Shown here: positions 54,132 to 63,503 of the stretch, one piece after another
Layout: every line of letters starts with the position of its first letter
How positions within the stretch are numbered: the first letter of the stretch is position 1
NCBI RefSeq assembly: GCF_965363235.1
Contig: NC_134849.1
Coordinates: 12,178,863-12,242,862, forward strand
Origin: Mytilus galloprovincialis
Lineage: Eukaryota; Mollusca; Bivalvia; Mytilida; Mytilidae
Length of the DNA: 64,000 bases
Direction: 5' to 3'
Made by a program: the position numbers and the translations under genes
The notes under the pieces: generated by a model
What the model was told of the DNA's origin: nothing
The model's input: the letters and a program-made list of their open reading frames with translations, nothing else
Databases searched by the model: none

Positions 54132-57100
54132 GTATGTAAACTCTATCTGTGACGGGTGCCATGTGTGCAACAGGAACTGCTATGGAATTATTGGGGTATA
54201 TGGATTTATTCTCATTTTTTTTTAATGTTAGTATAAAAAAAGAAGATTGCCAATGAGACAAATCTCCACAAGAAACCAAATGACACAGAACTTAAAAACT
54301 ATAGGTCACGATACGGCCTTCAACAATGAGCAAATATCATACCGCATAGTCAGCTATAAAAGACCCCAAAATGACTGCAATTTCTAGGTACAAGTGTTTT
54401 CTGACTAGTTTGTCGTTGTGTATTTTTTATACCATGACAATGTCAATTTTTCTTCGACTTATTAGTTTTGAATATCCCCTCAGTATTGTTCGCCTCTTTT
54501 TGGTTTTAATATATATATTATATATACAATAATCATTTATGATGACTATATATTTGCTTAAAACTTTTTTCAGCCCAGACTTGTTGTTTTCTGATTACAC
54601 TGTAAACTAATTTAAAACACATACATTTTATACTTACAGAAAAGACCTAAGTTTTTAGAAAATATGAAGAATCCCTGTTGGAAAGAGAAAGACAGAATGC
54701 GCTGCTTACCATACTTTCAAATTGTAGGCGTATGTAGGTCTGGTGTTGCTGATCTGTATAATCGAATGTTAATGCACCCTAAAATTGTGGGTAATACAGG
54801 ACCGCACTCAAGGGAAACTGACTTCTGGTCATGGAAACGATATGGTCTAAGTAAGTTTAATAAAATCGAATGTTAATGCACCCTAACATTGTGGGAAACA
54901 CGCGAAACTGACTTCTGGTCATGGAAACACTATGGTCTATGTAAGTCTAATAAAAGTATTCTGACGATTTTTCCAACAACCAATTTTACAACTACATGTA
55001 AGGTCAGTCTACAAGTTGATATGAAAACAAGAAGTCACTGTGGTATGATTGACAATGAAACAGCTCTCCACACAACAAATAACTAGGAAGGTAAGCAATT
55101 ATAAGTCACCGTACGGACTTCAACAATGAGCTAATTTTTCGATTGATTGCTGTTTGATCAACGTACAGTGGAAAATATTACATGCATGCCTAGGACAGCC
55201 ATTTAACGAATTTATTATGTAACAACTCTTTCGACTCGGACCGTTTGAGATATGTTTTTCTATTTTGGGAAATTCTATGATGACCTCGATAAGTCATTAA
55301 ACAACTGTTGTTGTTTGATTGCTGTCTCATTGACGTTTCCATCACAAGTCTTAGTTTTTTTTAAGGAAGTTCGCTACACAGTTTCAAAATAACAAGCTTT
55401 TCATAACACTAGTATATGTTGCTAGGGGTTTAATAAAGGAATAAAAAAGCAAAAAATAAATAAATAGACCATTGTGCTTGTTTTTGAGATATTAGCCATT
55501 GAAATTTTGATTTTTCATATCTTTATCATTGACAAGTTAAAGTTCTAAAGCTATTAAAAAATTACAAAGATTTTATAAGACTTTTACAGATGAATTATAT
55601 GTCACATACTTATGTGTGTATACATATAAAAGATTTATAAAAAGAAAAATGGGGGTCAAAGGGCAAAATCTTTTAAAGCATTTCAAGCGAACATCCTTAA
55701 TGATTTTCTCTGTAAATCATTTTCGTTAAATTTCTTACGTTGATAAATATGTATTTTCGCGGGAAATTGGCAACAGTATCAAACTCCCTATTTTACATGA
55801 GTAACCATTTAACTTCAAAAGAGGGGAGTGTATGCTTTTTGTATGATCGAGCCAGAAAAGATTTTCATCGCTGTCAATCATTTTTTTTTCTTTTTCAAAA
55901 TTTAACACTATATAATATCTTTTTTTCGTCATCTGCTTCAACAGAATATTTTTTTCATCAAATTGGGGATCAGAATATTTTATTCAGGGAAAAACATAAC
56001 CCTCCCTTGAAATATCATGGTCTTTCCCTTATGCTTGTATGAATAACACTATTGATTCTTTTTAATAAAATAATGTATGGTTGAAAATTACATTTTCAAT
56101 TAATTTAGGTTTCTTCGACATCCGACTTATCAACTATGGTGATTTCTATACTCTGTCAGATTTTAGCAACTTCTTTGAACAAATACAGAGAAGAAGTAAA
56201 GAAGAAAATAAATACGATCTCATAACAGGTATTTAACATTGTGATGCAAACGTTAAATTAACGTTGCAATGGACTTGTTCTCTGAAGAAATCTTAACCTT
56301 AACACTTTCACTAAAATAAATTTGGCTCGTTTGATTTTCATTAAATTTTTGTCAAATTATTTACTTTGACCCTTTAACAAAAATATAAAAATTTAAAAAA
56401 TTTTGAACCAACCGTTTTGTCAGAAAAATTACACTGGTTATATAGCAGTTTGACAACCACCAATTTTGATCATTGAGAAGCTTAATATTCCTTTTACAAC
56501 ACAACGTAATTAAAACGTTTAGCTGACTTTACAGAGTTATCTCCCTGTAGTGTTAGGTACCACCTTAAGCCCCAGTTACACTGTCACGTTTCAAGAGCTA
56601 CGTTTTACTACGTTTTGAAAGCGTAGCGAAACGGGAATATACGTGACGAAGCGTATCGAAACGTAGTGATTCTTTATTCAAAACGGGACCTGCCCTGTAT
56701 GTTTTGAAAATTCAACAACAAACGCAGCGATAATTGTAACGGATTAGACACCTAGAAATACGTAGCAAAGCTTAACGGAACATAAAACAAAACCACAGGC
56801 ACTTGTCTCAGAAAAAATTTCCTATATAAGGTATATAGGAAATTTTTTTCTGAGACAAGTGCGTGCCTGTGAACAAAACGTGCTAACTACGTATTGAAAC
56901 GTATCAATGGGTGATGGAAACGTGTTTTCTACACGTACTAATACGTAGCAAAACGTGATTAGAACGTTGCACAAACCTAGTAAAACCTAGTTGAAACGTA
57001 GCATTTAAAAACGTAGTTTAAAGTGACAGTATGACTGGGGCTTTACTTCAAATGAAAGTTACATAGTAAAAGACTAGTGATAAATATTATCGTATTACAA

Positions 57101-60100
57101 CTATTTGACACTGGACATTAAACAAACTTGTAGCTAAAGGCAATATCTTTAGTTAGCTTGCTTGTTAGCTGAACAATGAAGTCATTGTTAAGTCAGGTAA
57201 ACTACCCCCTTTAAGAGTAGACTAGTATAGCAGATAACCAATCTATCTGTCTGTTGAACTAGTCTACGTCGAAAGGAGGGTAGTATACCTGACCTAACAA
57301 TGACTTCACGTTTCAGCTTACAAGCAAGCTAACCACAGGTATTACCTTTGTCTACTCACTTAATAAAATCGACTGTAAAAGTATTATTCTAAAAGTGGTA
57401 TTTCATGCACGATCTTTTACAAGTAGCAGCATTTTAAAATTTGAGACAAGAAATATATATTATATCACATGAACAAACTAATTCTTATATAGAACTTAGA
57501 AGGTGTGGTATGAGTGCCAATGAGACGACTCTCAATCCAAGTCACAATGTGTAAAATGTACAGCATTGTAGGTTAAAGTATGGCCTTCACCAAAGAGCCT
57601 TGAGTCACACCGAACATCAAGTTATTAAGGGCCCCACCACAATTTAAACAGAAAAATCAACAGTCTATAATCTCTATAAAAAACAAGAAAAGAGAAAAAC
57701 CATGTTGTCACCATCTTACCGTGTTTATATATCTCAACTTGTACGATTCGCTCGTGTATGTAACAATGTTTTAGATTTTAACGAGAGAAATTTATGTATT
57801 ACTGAAAAATTATTACACCAGGGTTTTCGATATCACAAACTAGTCAAAACATTTACTAAATTTTATCATCGGTATAAGGACATCATTCGTAAATATAGCT
57901 CAGCATGCAGACTTCTTATACGTTCAGGTATTTATTATTATTTATTTATTATTAAGAAGGGATATAGTTACGATACTGTTGTCAGTTCATTAAAGATTGC
58001 ATATTTTGGCGTTTGGTCTTTGCATCGGAACTAAACACATTTTTTATTAATAAACCAGTTGTTGGCATGACACGGGTTATGTTCTTCTCATGTATGTTAT
58101 TATGGTATGATACTAAACCCCTAACGGGAGTTAGTATGGCGTTCACTGAACTAGTATATATTTGTTTAGGGGCCAGCTGAAGGACGCATCCGGGTGCGGG
58201 AATTTCTCGCTACAGTGAATACCTGTTGATGACCCTCTGTTGTTGTTTTTTTTTATGGTCGGGTAGTTGTCTCTATGACACATTCCCCATTTCCATTCTC
58301 AATTTTATTATGTTTTCTGGTCTGTGCGTCCGTCTTTTTGTTCGTTCGTTCGTCTGTTCGTTCGTTTGTCCGTCTTCATGTGAAGGTTTTTGGTCGAGGT
58401 CAGGATAAAGTTTTTAATCGAGTCAGTTTTTGATGAAGTTAAAGTCCAATCAACTATCAACTTGAACTTAGTACACATGTTCCCTATAATATGATTTTTT
58501 CTAATTTTATTTTCTTATAAGTTCAGGTATTTCACATCCATTTTTTTATGGAAATATTCTTTATAAAGCACAAAAATGTCAGTATTCACCTAAGAAACTA
58601 ACAAAACCTTTAAATAGACTTATTAAGAAGGGATATAGTTACGATACTGTTGTCAGGTCATTAAAGATTGCATATTTTGGCGTTAATGTTGATTCACTTA
58701 TAGGGTCTTTGCATCGGAACTAAACACATTTCTTCAAAAAACAGTTGTTGGCATGACATGGGTTATGTTCTTGTCCATTCGTTTTTGATGCGTTTTGTTA
58801 TTTGATTTTGCCATGTGTTTATGGACTTTCCGAATTGATTTTCCTCTGAGTTCAGTATTTTTGTGATTTTACTTTTTTCTCATATATGTTATTATGGTAT
58901 GATACTAAACCCCTAACGGGAAGGATTGTGCCTGATATTCATATGATGAAATCATAATCTTTCAATCAGTTTAATTGAAGTCTGGAGCTGGCATGTCAGT
59001 TAACCGCTAGTAGTCTGTTGTTATTTATATATTATTGTCATTTTGTATATTTTCTTTGGTTACATCTTCTGACATCAGACTCGGACTTCTCTTGAACTGA
59101 AATTTAAATGTGCGTATAGTTATACGTTTACTTTTCTACATTGGCTAGGGGTATAGGGGGAGGGTTGAGATCTCACAAACATGTTTAACCCCGCCGCATG
59201 TTTGCACCTGTCCCAAGTCAGAAGCCTCTGGCCTTTGTAAGTCTTGGTTTATTTTAATTTTAGTTTCTTGTGTACAATTTGGAAATTAGTATGGCGTTCA
59301 TTGTCACTAAACTAGTATATATTTGTTTAGGGGCCAGCTAAAGGACGTTTGTCTGTTCGTTCGTTCGTCTGTTCGTCCGTTCGTCCCTCTTCATGTTAAG
59401 GTTTTTGGTCGAGGTCAGAATAAAGTCTTTGGTCGAGGTAGTATTTGATGAAGTTAAAGTCCAATCAACTTGAACTTAGTACACTATGATATGATCTTTT
59501 CTAATTTTAATGCCAAATTAGAGTTTTAACCCCATTTTCACGGTCCACTGAGCAAAGAAAATGATATTACGGATGGGGCATCCGTGTACTGAGGACACAT
59601 ATTCTTGTTTTCTGTTCGATTTAGGTTTAAGGAATTATTAACTAAAACATCATATTCATTATAGGTCATGCCGATTCCATGGATTTTTGGCAAGCTTTTG
59701 ACTGGCGAAAAATACCACAGAACAATCCAAAGTCTACTGCACCAACATATACCACACCTGACTTAATAAAACATATCAACACAAATATCAAAATCATCCT
59801 CATGATCAGGGATCCAGTAGAAAGGTAGGTTATTAAATAAAAGCAACAGTAGTACCCCAATATCAAAATCATTCTTATGATCAGGGATCCAGTAGAAAGG
59901 TTGGTTATTAGATAAATAGATTAGACTGTTGGTTTTTCCGTTTGAATGGTTTTAAATTACTAATTTTGGGGGCCTTTTATAGCTTGCTGTTCGGTATGAG
60001 CCAAGGCTCCGTGTTGAAGGCCGTACCGTGACCTATAATGGTTTACTTTTATAAATTGTTATTTAATGGAGAGTTTTCTCATTGACACGCATACCACATC

Positions 60101-63100
60101 TTCCTATATCTACTAACAGTAGTATAATTACAGCTTATAAATAGTAATAAATCAATTGAGCGAAAACAAATCTGGGTTACAGACTAAATCCGAGGGAACA
60201 CATGTCGAACTATAAGAGAAAACCTACGGAACAAGTCAACAGAAAGACTGAATTGCCACAAAAACAATCGGAAAACATACAGAAACGGACTATCTGATTA
60301 CGTCTACCATAGTCCTAACTTTGTACAATGTATAGGACATTCTAAGAAAAGAAGTGATGGGCTGAACCTGGTTTTATGGCTAGCCTGATTAACGACCACG
60401 AATACATGTAAAGTATTGGGATCATTTACTATATAATATGAAGGAATATTTGAGACTTTGGAGTATATCACTTTGTCCAGCTTCATGATATATGAGTAAG
60501 GCAGAGACATTAGAGCTGTTTTCCTATAAATGCTTGTAGTTAAAAGATAAAACATTTTGCTCAAGCATTAATTATTATTGACATCTGCAATCAGTTGATA
60601 TTCATTACACTTTACATTCAATAACATTAAGTGTGAACCCTACAGCTGAAATATTCATGTCACTTGGTTACTTTTGGGTTGCTATCTCATTTATGAATTG
60701 TCGACATCTACTTTCATTAATATGTCAATTCAGAAATTTAACAAATCAACGTTGTACCATGATCGATCAGTGACATTTATGCCTCGTGTTATCTCAATGG
60801 GTCAATATTATTAAGTACTTATATATAAAATTGAGAATGTGTCAAGGAGACAACAACCCGACCATAGAACAGACAACAGCAGAAGGTCACCAATTGGTCT
60901 TCAATGCAGCGAAGAAGTCCTTAACTGGCCCCTAAACAAATATCTATACTAAAACAGTGATAATGGACGCTATACTAAACTCCGAATTATACACAAGAAA
61001 CTAAAATTGAAAATTATATATGTTGATTTGAAATATCATTGGAGGACATATTATTGTGGAAAGTGGAACACAAGATGCTCTAATTTATCCAAATCCAAAT
61101 CCCTAACTACAGGGGTTAAAAAATCCACTAGCCCGACGCCCGGGACTAGATCATTTATGCCTCGGGCAATTAAAATGTGTAACCCGAAATGCCCGACGGA
61201 CTAGTAACAAAAAAATCTTGACGTTTCCAAAAGTGGAAAATCCCTTCATTACTATTCTATGTTAGCCAATTCGATTCAATTAATAAGTCATCAGGGATTC
61301 CAAGAATTTGAACTGGTTTGTACATGTCCTGTTGTACATATTTTAAAAACAGAACACATAACTCTGGGTGGCCCAGTATCATGTGTTGATTGCAATTCTC
61401 GTACTTTAAATATCGATTTCTCATACCATGGCCTGGGGTATTGTACATTGCTTATGCCGAGATTTCCAATTAACGGTATTTGGGGATATGATGTATTGAT
61501 CGGTACTGACCTGTCTTGTCGCAAAGCACTTGAGCACGAAACCATGCAACAAATTATTTCTTAATATTTTAGTACGGGAACACCAGGAACTTCGTCAGTT
61601 TCAAAACGAAAAACGGTAGATGACGGGAGTAACGAGGCTGAAAATTCATCCCCAAAAAATGCTAAATACGATAGGGAAAAGCCTCGGAAAAAATAGAGTG
61701 TCCAGGACAGCGGCTGCCAAGTCGCACACACCCTATGAAGTTCATCAGTTTTAAAACAAAAAATGGTAGATAGAGGGGGTAACGAGACTGAAAATTCATC
61801 CCCCAAAAATGCAAAATACGACCGGGAAAAGTGGGGAAAAAATTATAGTGTCCAAGACAGCAAACTTGCCAAGTCTTTAGGGCGAGACTCACACATTTTC
61901 ATGCTTATTTGGCGGCATTTTCCTTTGTTTTTTCTCTTTGATCATTACAATTTGGCAAAAAAATCACGCATTTACTTCCTGAGAATTTGGCAGAACTGGG
62001 ATACAATGATTCCCCTCGAAGGTTGGCTGTTGCTGATGAAAAAAACAGACGATGCTCTGTGAATATTACCGTTAGTTGCCCAAAGCATGCCAATAAAAAG
62101 TCTGCTTTGAATGTAGGAACAACTAAGTTAGGTTAAGCACCAACACAAAATATTAAATACAGTGTATAATGTCTCCTTCAAAACAAAGGACACCCACTTT
62201 GTATTATGCAGCAAACTCTGATTTGCTGATTTGCAGCATCGTCTGATTTTTAAGGCATACTAGGGCTAGCAGGTCAGTTTTGATGGACTTGCAGTTCTTC
62301 CAACAGGGCTAGTAAAAACCTGCTGCCATAAGTCCTGGGCTAGTTAGCTGTAACAATTTTTTTTAACCCCTGCCTAACTACCACTTATCTGATTTTTCAT
62401 TTATGTATATATATATACATTGCTGTTGTTTATTCTATTGTCGGGTTGTTGTCGCTTTTACACATTCCCCTTTTCCTTTCTCAATTTTACACTTTCATAT
62501 GTTTTATTCCCAACTGTTGTATAAATAACAGGTACATAAGTATTTTTTATGTTCCATTTATGGGCATTATGTTTTCTGGTCTGTGCGTCCGTCCGTCTGT
62601 TCGTTCGTCCGTCCGTTCGTCCCGTTTCAGGTTAAAGTTTTGGTTAAAGTTTTTGGTCGAGGTAGTTTTTGATGAAGTTGAAGTTTGATCAACTTGAAAC
62701 TTAGTAAACATGTTCCCTCTGATATGATCTTTCTAATTTTAATACCAAATTAGAAAATTTATCCCATTTTCATGGTCCACTGAACATAAAAAATGATAAT
62801 GCAGATGGGGCATCAGTGTACTTGGGACACATTCTTATTTGCTCTATTTTAAATGTACAAATAAATTCTCCTGTTACCCACCTCTGTCAATGTTGACCAA
62901 TCTGGATATTTCTATTTACATAAAAGAGGGAAGAAAGATACCCGAGGGACAGTCAAACGCGTAACATTTCATTTTGGGGTCCTCGTGTCGATCCGCGTTT
63001 AAACTATGACGATTTCTTTGAAAACATAGACACGATTTAGATTTTAACAAGTTCAGTTTCAAGAGTTGGGTGTAAATCTCAGGATACAACAATATAATAT

Positions 63101-63347
63101 GTACATTGTATATTTAAACAGATTATACAGTCAATATATCCACGACAAAAGATTTATTATCCGGGAACTGGAACCAGATAGAAACATTCCGGATGACTTG
63201 TATGTAAGAAGAGTAAGTGAACAGAAGGTAAACCCCGAAACATTCGAAGAATACGTCAAATCATCAATAGATTTATACAAAAATTGCACCAGGGAATACG
63301 GAACACGTGGTTGTTTGTATGGAATGCGAATATTTTATAACAAGAGG
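53861..63347 (+). CDS. CHST15-like carbohydrate sulfotransferase, partial (5 exons)
   Basis: Exons 53861-54131, 54640-54850, 56109-56228, 59665-59824 and 63122-63347 join in frame with GT-AG junctions and give about 329 residues; the gene continues past the window and a 5' exon is probably missing. CHST15-type enzymes are Golgi type II membrane proteins that transfer sulfate from PAPS to the 6-O of GalNAc-4-sulfate in chondroitin sulfate. Seen here: KKK before a hydrophobic anchor (IVIISIISYMTICNLFWAL), a stem with an NIS glycosylation site, then KNPCWKEKDRMRCLPYFQIV, the 5'-phosphosulfate site position (IVGVCRSGVADLYNR), YGDFYTLSDF, DSMDFW, WRKIPQNN, TPDLIKHI, the 3'-phosphate site (IILMIRDPVERLYSQYI) and the paired Cys region (NCTREYGTRGCLYG). 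The order matches CHST15. The usual Lys and Thr of the 5' site are Arg and Val/Ala here, so activity is uncertain. Confidence 0.85.
54235..54380 (-). mobile_element. T2 tail fragment (minus)
   Basis: GATTGCCAATGAGACAAATC, ATACGGCCTTCAACAATGAG and ATAGTCAGCTATAAAAG, in an intron of the sulfotransferase gene. Confidence 0.65.
54640..54850 (+). CDS. CHST15-like exon with the 5'-PAPS site position
   Basis: KRPKFLENMKNPCWKE to WSWKRYGL, 70 codons plus one base; donor GTAAGT. Carries GVCRSGVADLY, where family members usually have a Lys and a Thr. Confidence 0.85.
54864..54955 (+). pseudogene. Partial tandem copy of the preceding exon's 3' end and donor
   Basis: Repeats 54760-54863 with a deletion of about 12 bp and several changes. 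It has no acceptor, and the deletion shifts frame into a stop. It retains a GTAAGT donor at 54941. Confidence 0.85.
55028..55140 (-). mobile_element. Degenerate T2 tail (minus)
   Basis: TGTGGTATGATTGACAATGA, CACCGTACGGACTTCAACAA. Confidence 0.55.
56109..56228 (+). CDS. CHST15-like exon 3 of those visible
   Basis: S-FFDIRLINYGDFYTLSDF to NKYDLIT-G. Acceptor TTAATTTAG, donor GTATTT. Split codons at both ends agree with neighbours. Confidence 0.8.
56567..57043. mobile_element. MITE with AAGCCCCAGT ends and internal hairpin
   Basis: Inverted ends AAGCCCCAGTTACACTGTCA and (reversed right) AAGCCCCAGTCATACTGTCA. The interior has many ACGTAG/AAACGT motifs and a long hairpin at 56794-56871. The flanks resemble a TTAA target, with the right side TTTA. 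Confidence 0.75.
56794..56871. repeat. Near-perfect 78-bp hairpin
   Basis: Arms run from CACAGGCACTTGTCTCAGAA to a small loop near 56832 and back, with one extra base in a T-run and a 4-base CGTG bulge in the right arm. Probably a palindromic element inserted into the surrounding MITE. Confidence 0.85.
57125..57362. mobile_element. Foldback MITE (GTTAGCTTGCTTGTTAGCTG arms)
   Basis: A left arm of about 105 bp (57125-57230) and a right arm (57255-57362) are imperfect reverse complements, including TAGCTTGCTTGTTAGCTGAA, GTCATTGTTA(A/G)GTCAGGTA and AGTAGACTAG, around a spacer of about 25 bp. In a sulfotransferase intron. Confidence 0.8.
57493..57690 (-). mobile_element. T2 tail (minus)
   Basis: GGTGTGGTATGAGTGCCAAT, TATGGCCTTCACCAAAGAGC, CACACCGAACATCAAG. 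It directly precedes the retrotransposon ORF remnant. Confidence 0.7.
57702..58034 (+). pseudogene. Non-LTR retrotransposon ORF, C-terminal remnant (copy A)
   Basis: Encodes YRVYISQLVRFARVCNNVLD, LLHQGFRYHKLVKTF and FYHRYKDIIRKY and ends IKKGYSYDTVVSSLKIAYFG...SLHRN. I recognise this as the C-terminal end of mussel reverse-transcriptase-type polyproteins. Compared with copy B it has lost the FYG...KAQKC block and eight bases' worth of codons near the end, but stays in frame. No upstream reverse transcriptase core is present, so it is a 5'-truncated dead copy. Confidence 0.7.
58035..58307 (+). mobile_element. Retrotransposon 3' UTR of copy A, ending in the T1 tail
   Basis: GTTGTTGGCATGACACGGGT, CTAAACCCCTAACGGGA, then AGTATATATTTGTTTAGGGG and the T1 tail to CTCAATTTTA. 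It links the solo T1 tails elsewhere to this retrotransposon. Confidence 0.7.
58308..58512 (+). mobile_element. R4 fragment (5' half)
   Basis: ATGTTTTCTGGTCTGTGCGT, a CGTTCGTC block and TTGGTCGAGGTC. Both ends are truncated; it separates retrotransposon copies A and B. Confidence 0.65.
58526..58723 (+). pseudogene. Non-LTR retrotransposon ORF, C-terminal remnant (copy B)
   Basis: 65 codons and stop, GISHPFFYGNILYKAQKCQY to SLIGSLHRN. Overlaps and extends copy A's sequence, so the two came from separate insertions or a tandem duplication. Confidence 0.7.
58724..59344 (+). mobile_element. Retrotransposon 3' UTR of copy B
   Basis: Runs through GTTGTTGGCATGACATGGGT, CTAAACCCCTAACGGGAAGG, TTTAACCCCGCCGCATG, CTGTCCCAAGTCAGAAGCC and GGGGCCAGCTAAAGGACG, where an R4 copy cuts it off. 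It contains both T1- and T2-like blocks. Confidence 0.7.
59345..59607 (+). mobile_element. R4 element, 5' end truncated
   Basis: Starts in the CGTTCGTC block and continues to the R4 3' end, GATGGGGCATCCGTGTACTG, then ACACATATTCTTG before TTTT. Confidence 0.75.
59665..59824 (+). CDS. CHST15-like exon with the 3'-PAPS site
   Basis: GHADSMDFWQAFDWRKIPQN to IKIILMIRDPVE-R, 52 full codons and split codons. Acceptor TTCATTATAG, donor GTAGGT. RDPVER is the conserved 3'-phosphate-binding motif. Confidence 0.9.
59859..59916 (+). pseudogene. Partial tandem copy of the preceding exon's 3' end
   Basis: Repeats 59784-59841 at a 75-bp offset (AATATCAAAATCAT, GATCAGGGATCCAGTAGAAA). The donor has changed from GTAGGT to GTTGGT, and there is no acceptor. 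Confidence 0.85.
59925..60112 (+). mobile_element. T2 tail
   Basis: TTGGTTTTTCCGTTTGAATG, GAGCCAAGGCTCCGTGTTGA, CCGTACCGTGACCTATAATG and ATACCACATCTTCCTATAT. Confidence 0.7.
60170..60295. repeat. Mussel-type dispersed repeat fragment
   Basis: GGGTTACAGACTAAATCCGA, GGGAACACATGTCGAACTAT and CAGAAACGGACT resemble a repeat I recall from mussels. Boundaries uncertain. Confidence 0.4.
60827..60948 (-). mobile_element. T1 tail (minus)
   Basis: AAAATTGAGAATGTGTCAAG, GAGACAACAACCCGACCATA and TGGCCCCTAAACAAATA, the reverse complement of the T1 tail. Confidence 0.75.
61259..61564 (+). pseudogene. 101-codon ORF inside the hAT element, unidentified
   Basis: Starts MLANSIQLISHQGF and includes CVDCNSR and GYDVLIGTDLSC. 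It may be a captured host fragment or a chance ORF. I do not recognise it and see no splice context. Confidence 0.25.
61577..61696 (+). pseudogene. hAT transposase N-terminal exon remnant
   Basis: After an acceptor-like TTTCTTAATATTTTAG the frame reads TGTPGTSSVSKRKTVDDGSN and NAKYDREKPRKK then stop. KYDREK-type motifs precede the zinc-finger region in many animal hAT transposases. A diverged second copy lies at 61735-61865 (AKYDREKWGKNYS). Confidence 0.45.
62419..62490 (+). mobile_element. T1 tail fragment
   Basis: TTGCTGTTGTTTATTCTATT, GTCGGGTTGTTGTCGC and CTCAATTTTA. Confidence 0.6.
62549..62836 (+). mobile_element. R4 element, complete + copy
   Basis: 5' hairpin ATGTTCCATTTATGGGCAT (62549-62567) after a T-run, then GTGCGTCCGTCCGTCTGTTC block (62583-62622), body TTTTTGGTCGAGGTAG, and 3' end GATGGGGCATCAGTGTACTT, ACACATTCTTA. 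Confidence 0.8.
63122..63347 (+). CDS. CHST15-like exon, last one in the window
   Basis: R-LYSQYIHDKRFIIRELEPDR to CLYGMRIFYNKR, 75 codons, ending in phase 0 before GTAACA. The acceptor is TATTTAAACAG. The rest of the catalytic domain must lie beyond the window. If the donor is skipped, the frame runs on to a stop at 63503 through a T1 tail. Confidence 0.85.
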
Positions 63348-63364
63348 GTAACATTTCATAATTT

Positions 63365-63465
63365 AATAATAAAATTGAGAATGGAAATGGTGAATGTGTT
63401 AAAGAGACACGAACCCAACCATAGAGTAGAAAACAGACCAAGACCACCAATGGGGCTTCATTACT
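63365..63465 (-). mobile_element. T1 tail (minus) just inside the last intron
   Basis: AAAATTGAGAATGGAAATGG, TGTGTTAAAGAGACACGAAC and CCATAGAGTAGAAAACAG. It starts 18 bp after the exon end. Confidence 0.8.
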
Positions 63466-63503
63466 TACAGCCAGAAAATTCCGCACTCGGAAAAAATGTT
63501 TAA

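Larger units (their letters stand above)
61110..62372. mobile_element. Non-autonomous hAT-like DNA transposon
   Basis: Inverted ends CAGGGGTTAAAAAA and TTTTTTTTAACCCCTG, flanked by perfect 8-bp target duplications CCTAACTA (61102-61109 and 62373-62380). End sequence and 8-bp duplication are typical of hAT. The interior (1.26 kb) holds a remnant of a transposase N-terminal exon, present twice, and an unidentified 101-codon ORF. No catalytic domain, so it cannot move by itself. It lies in the last visible intron of the sulfotransferase gene. Confidence 0.85.

Noticed and set aside
61561..61892. Minus ORFs across the hAT element
   Set aside because: Antisense of the duplicated transposase exon remnant; no family signature.
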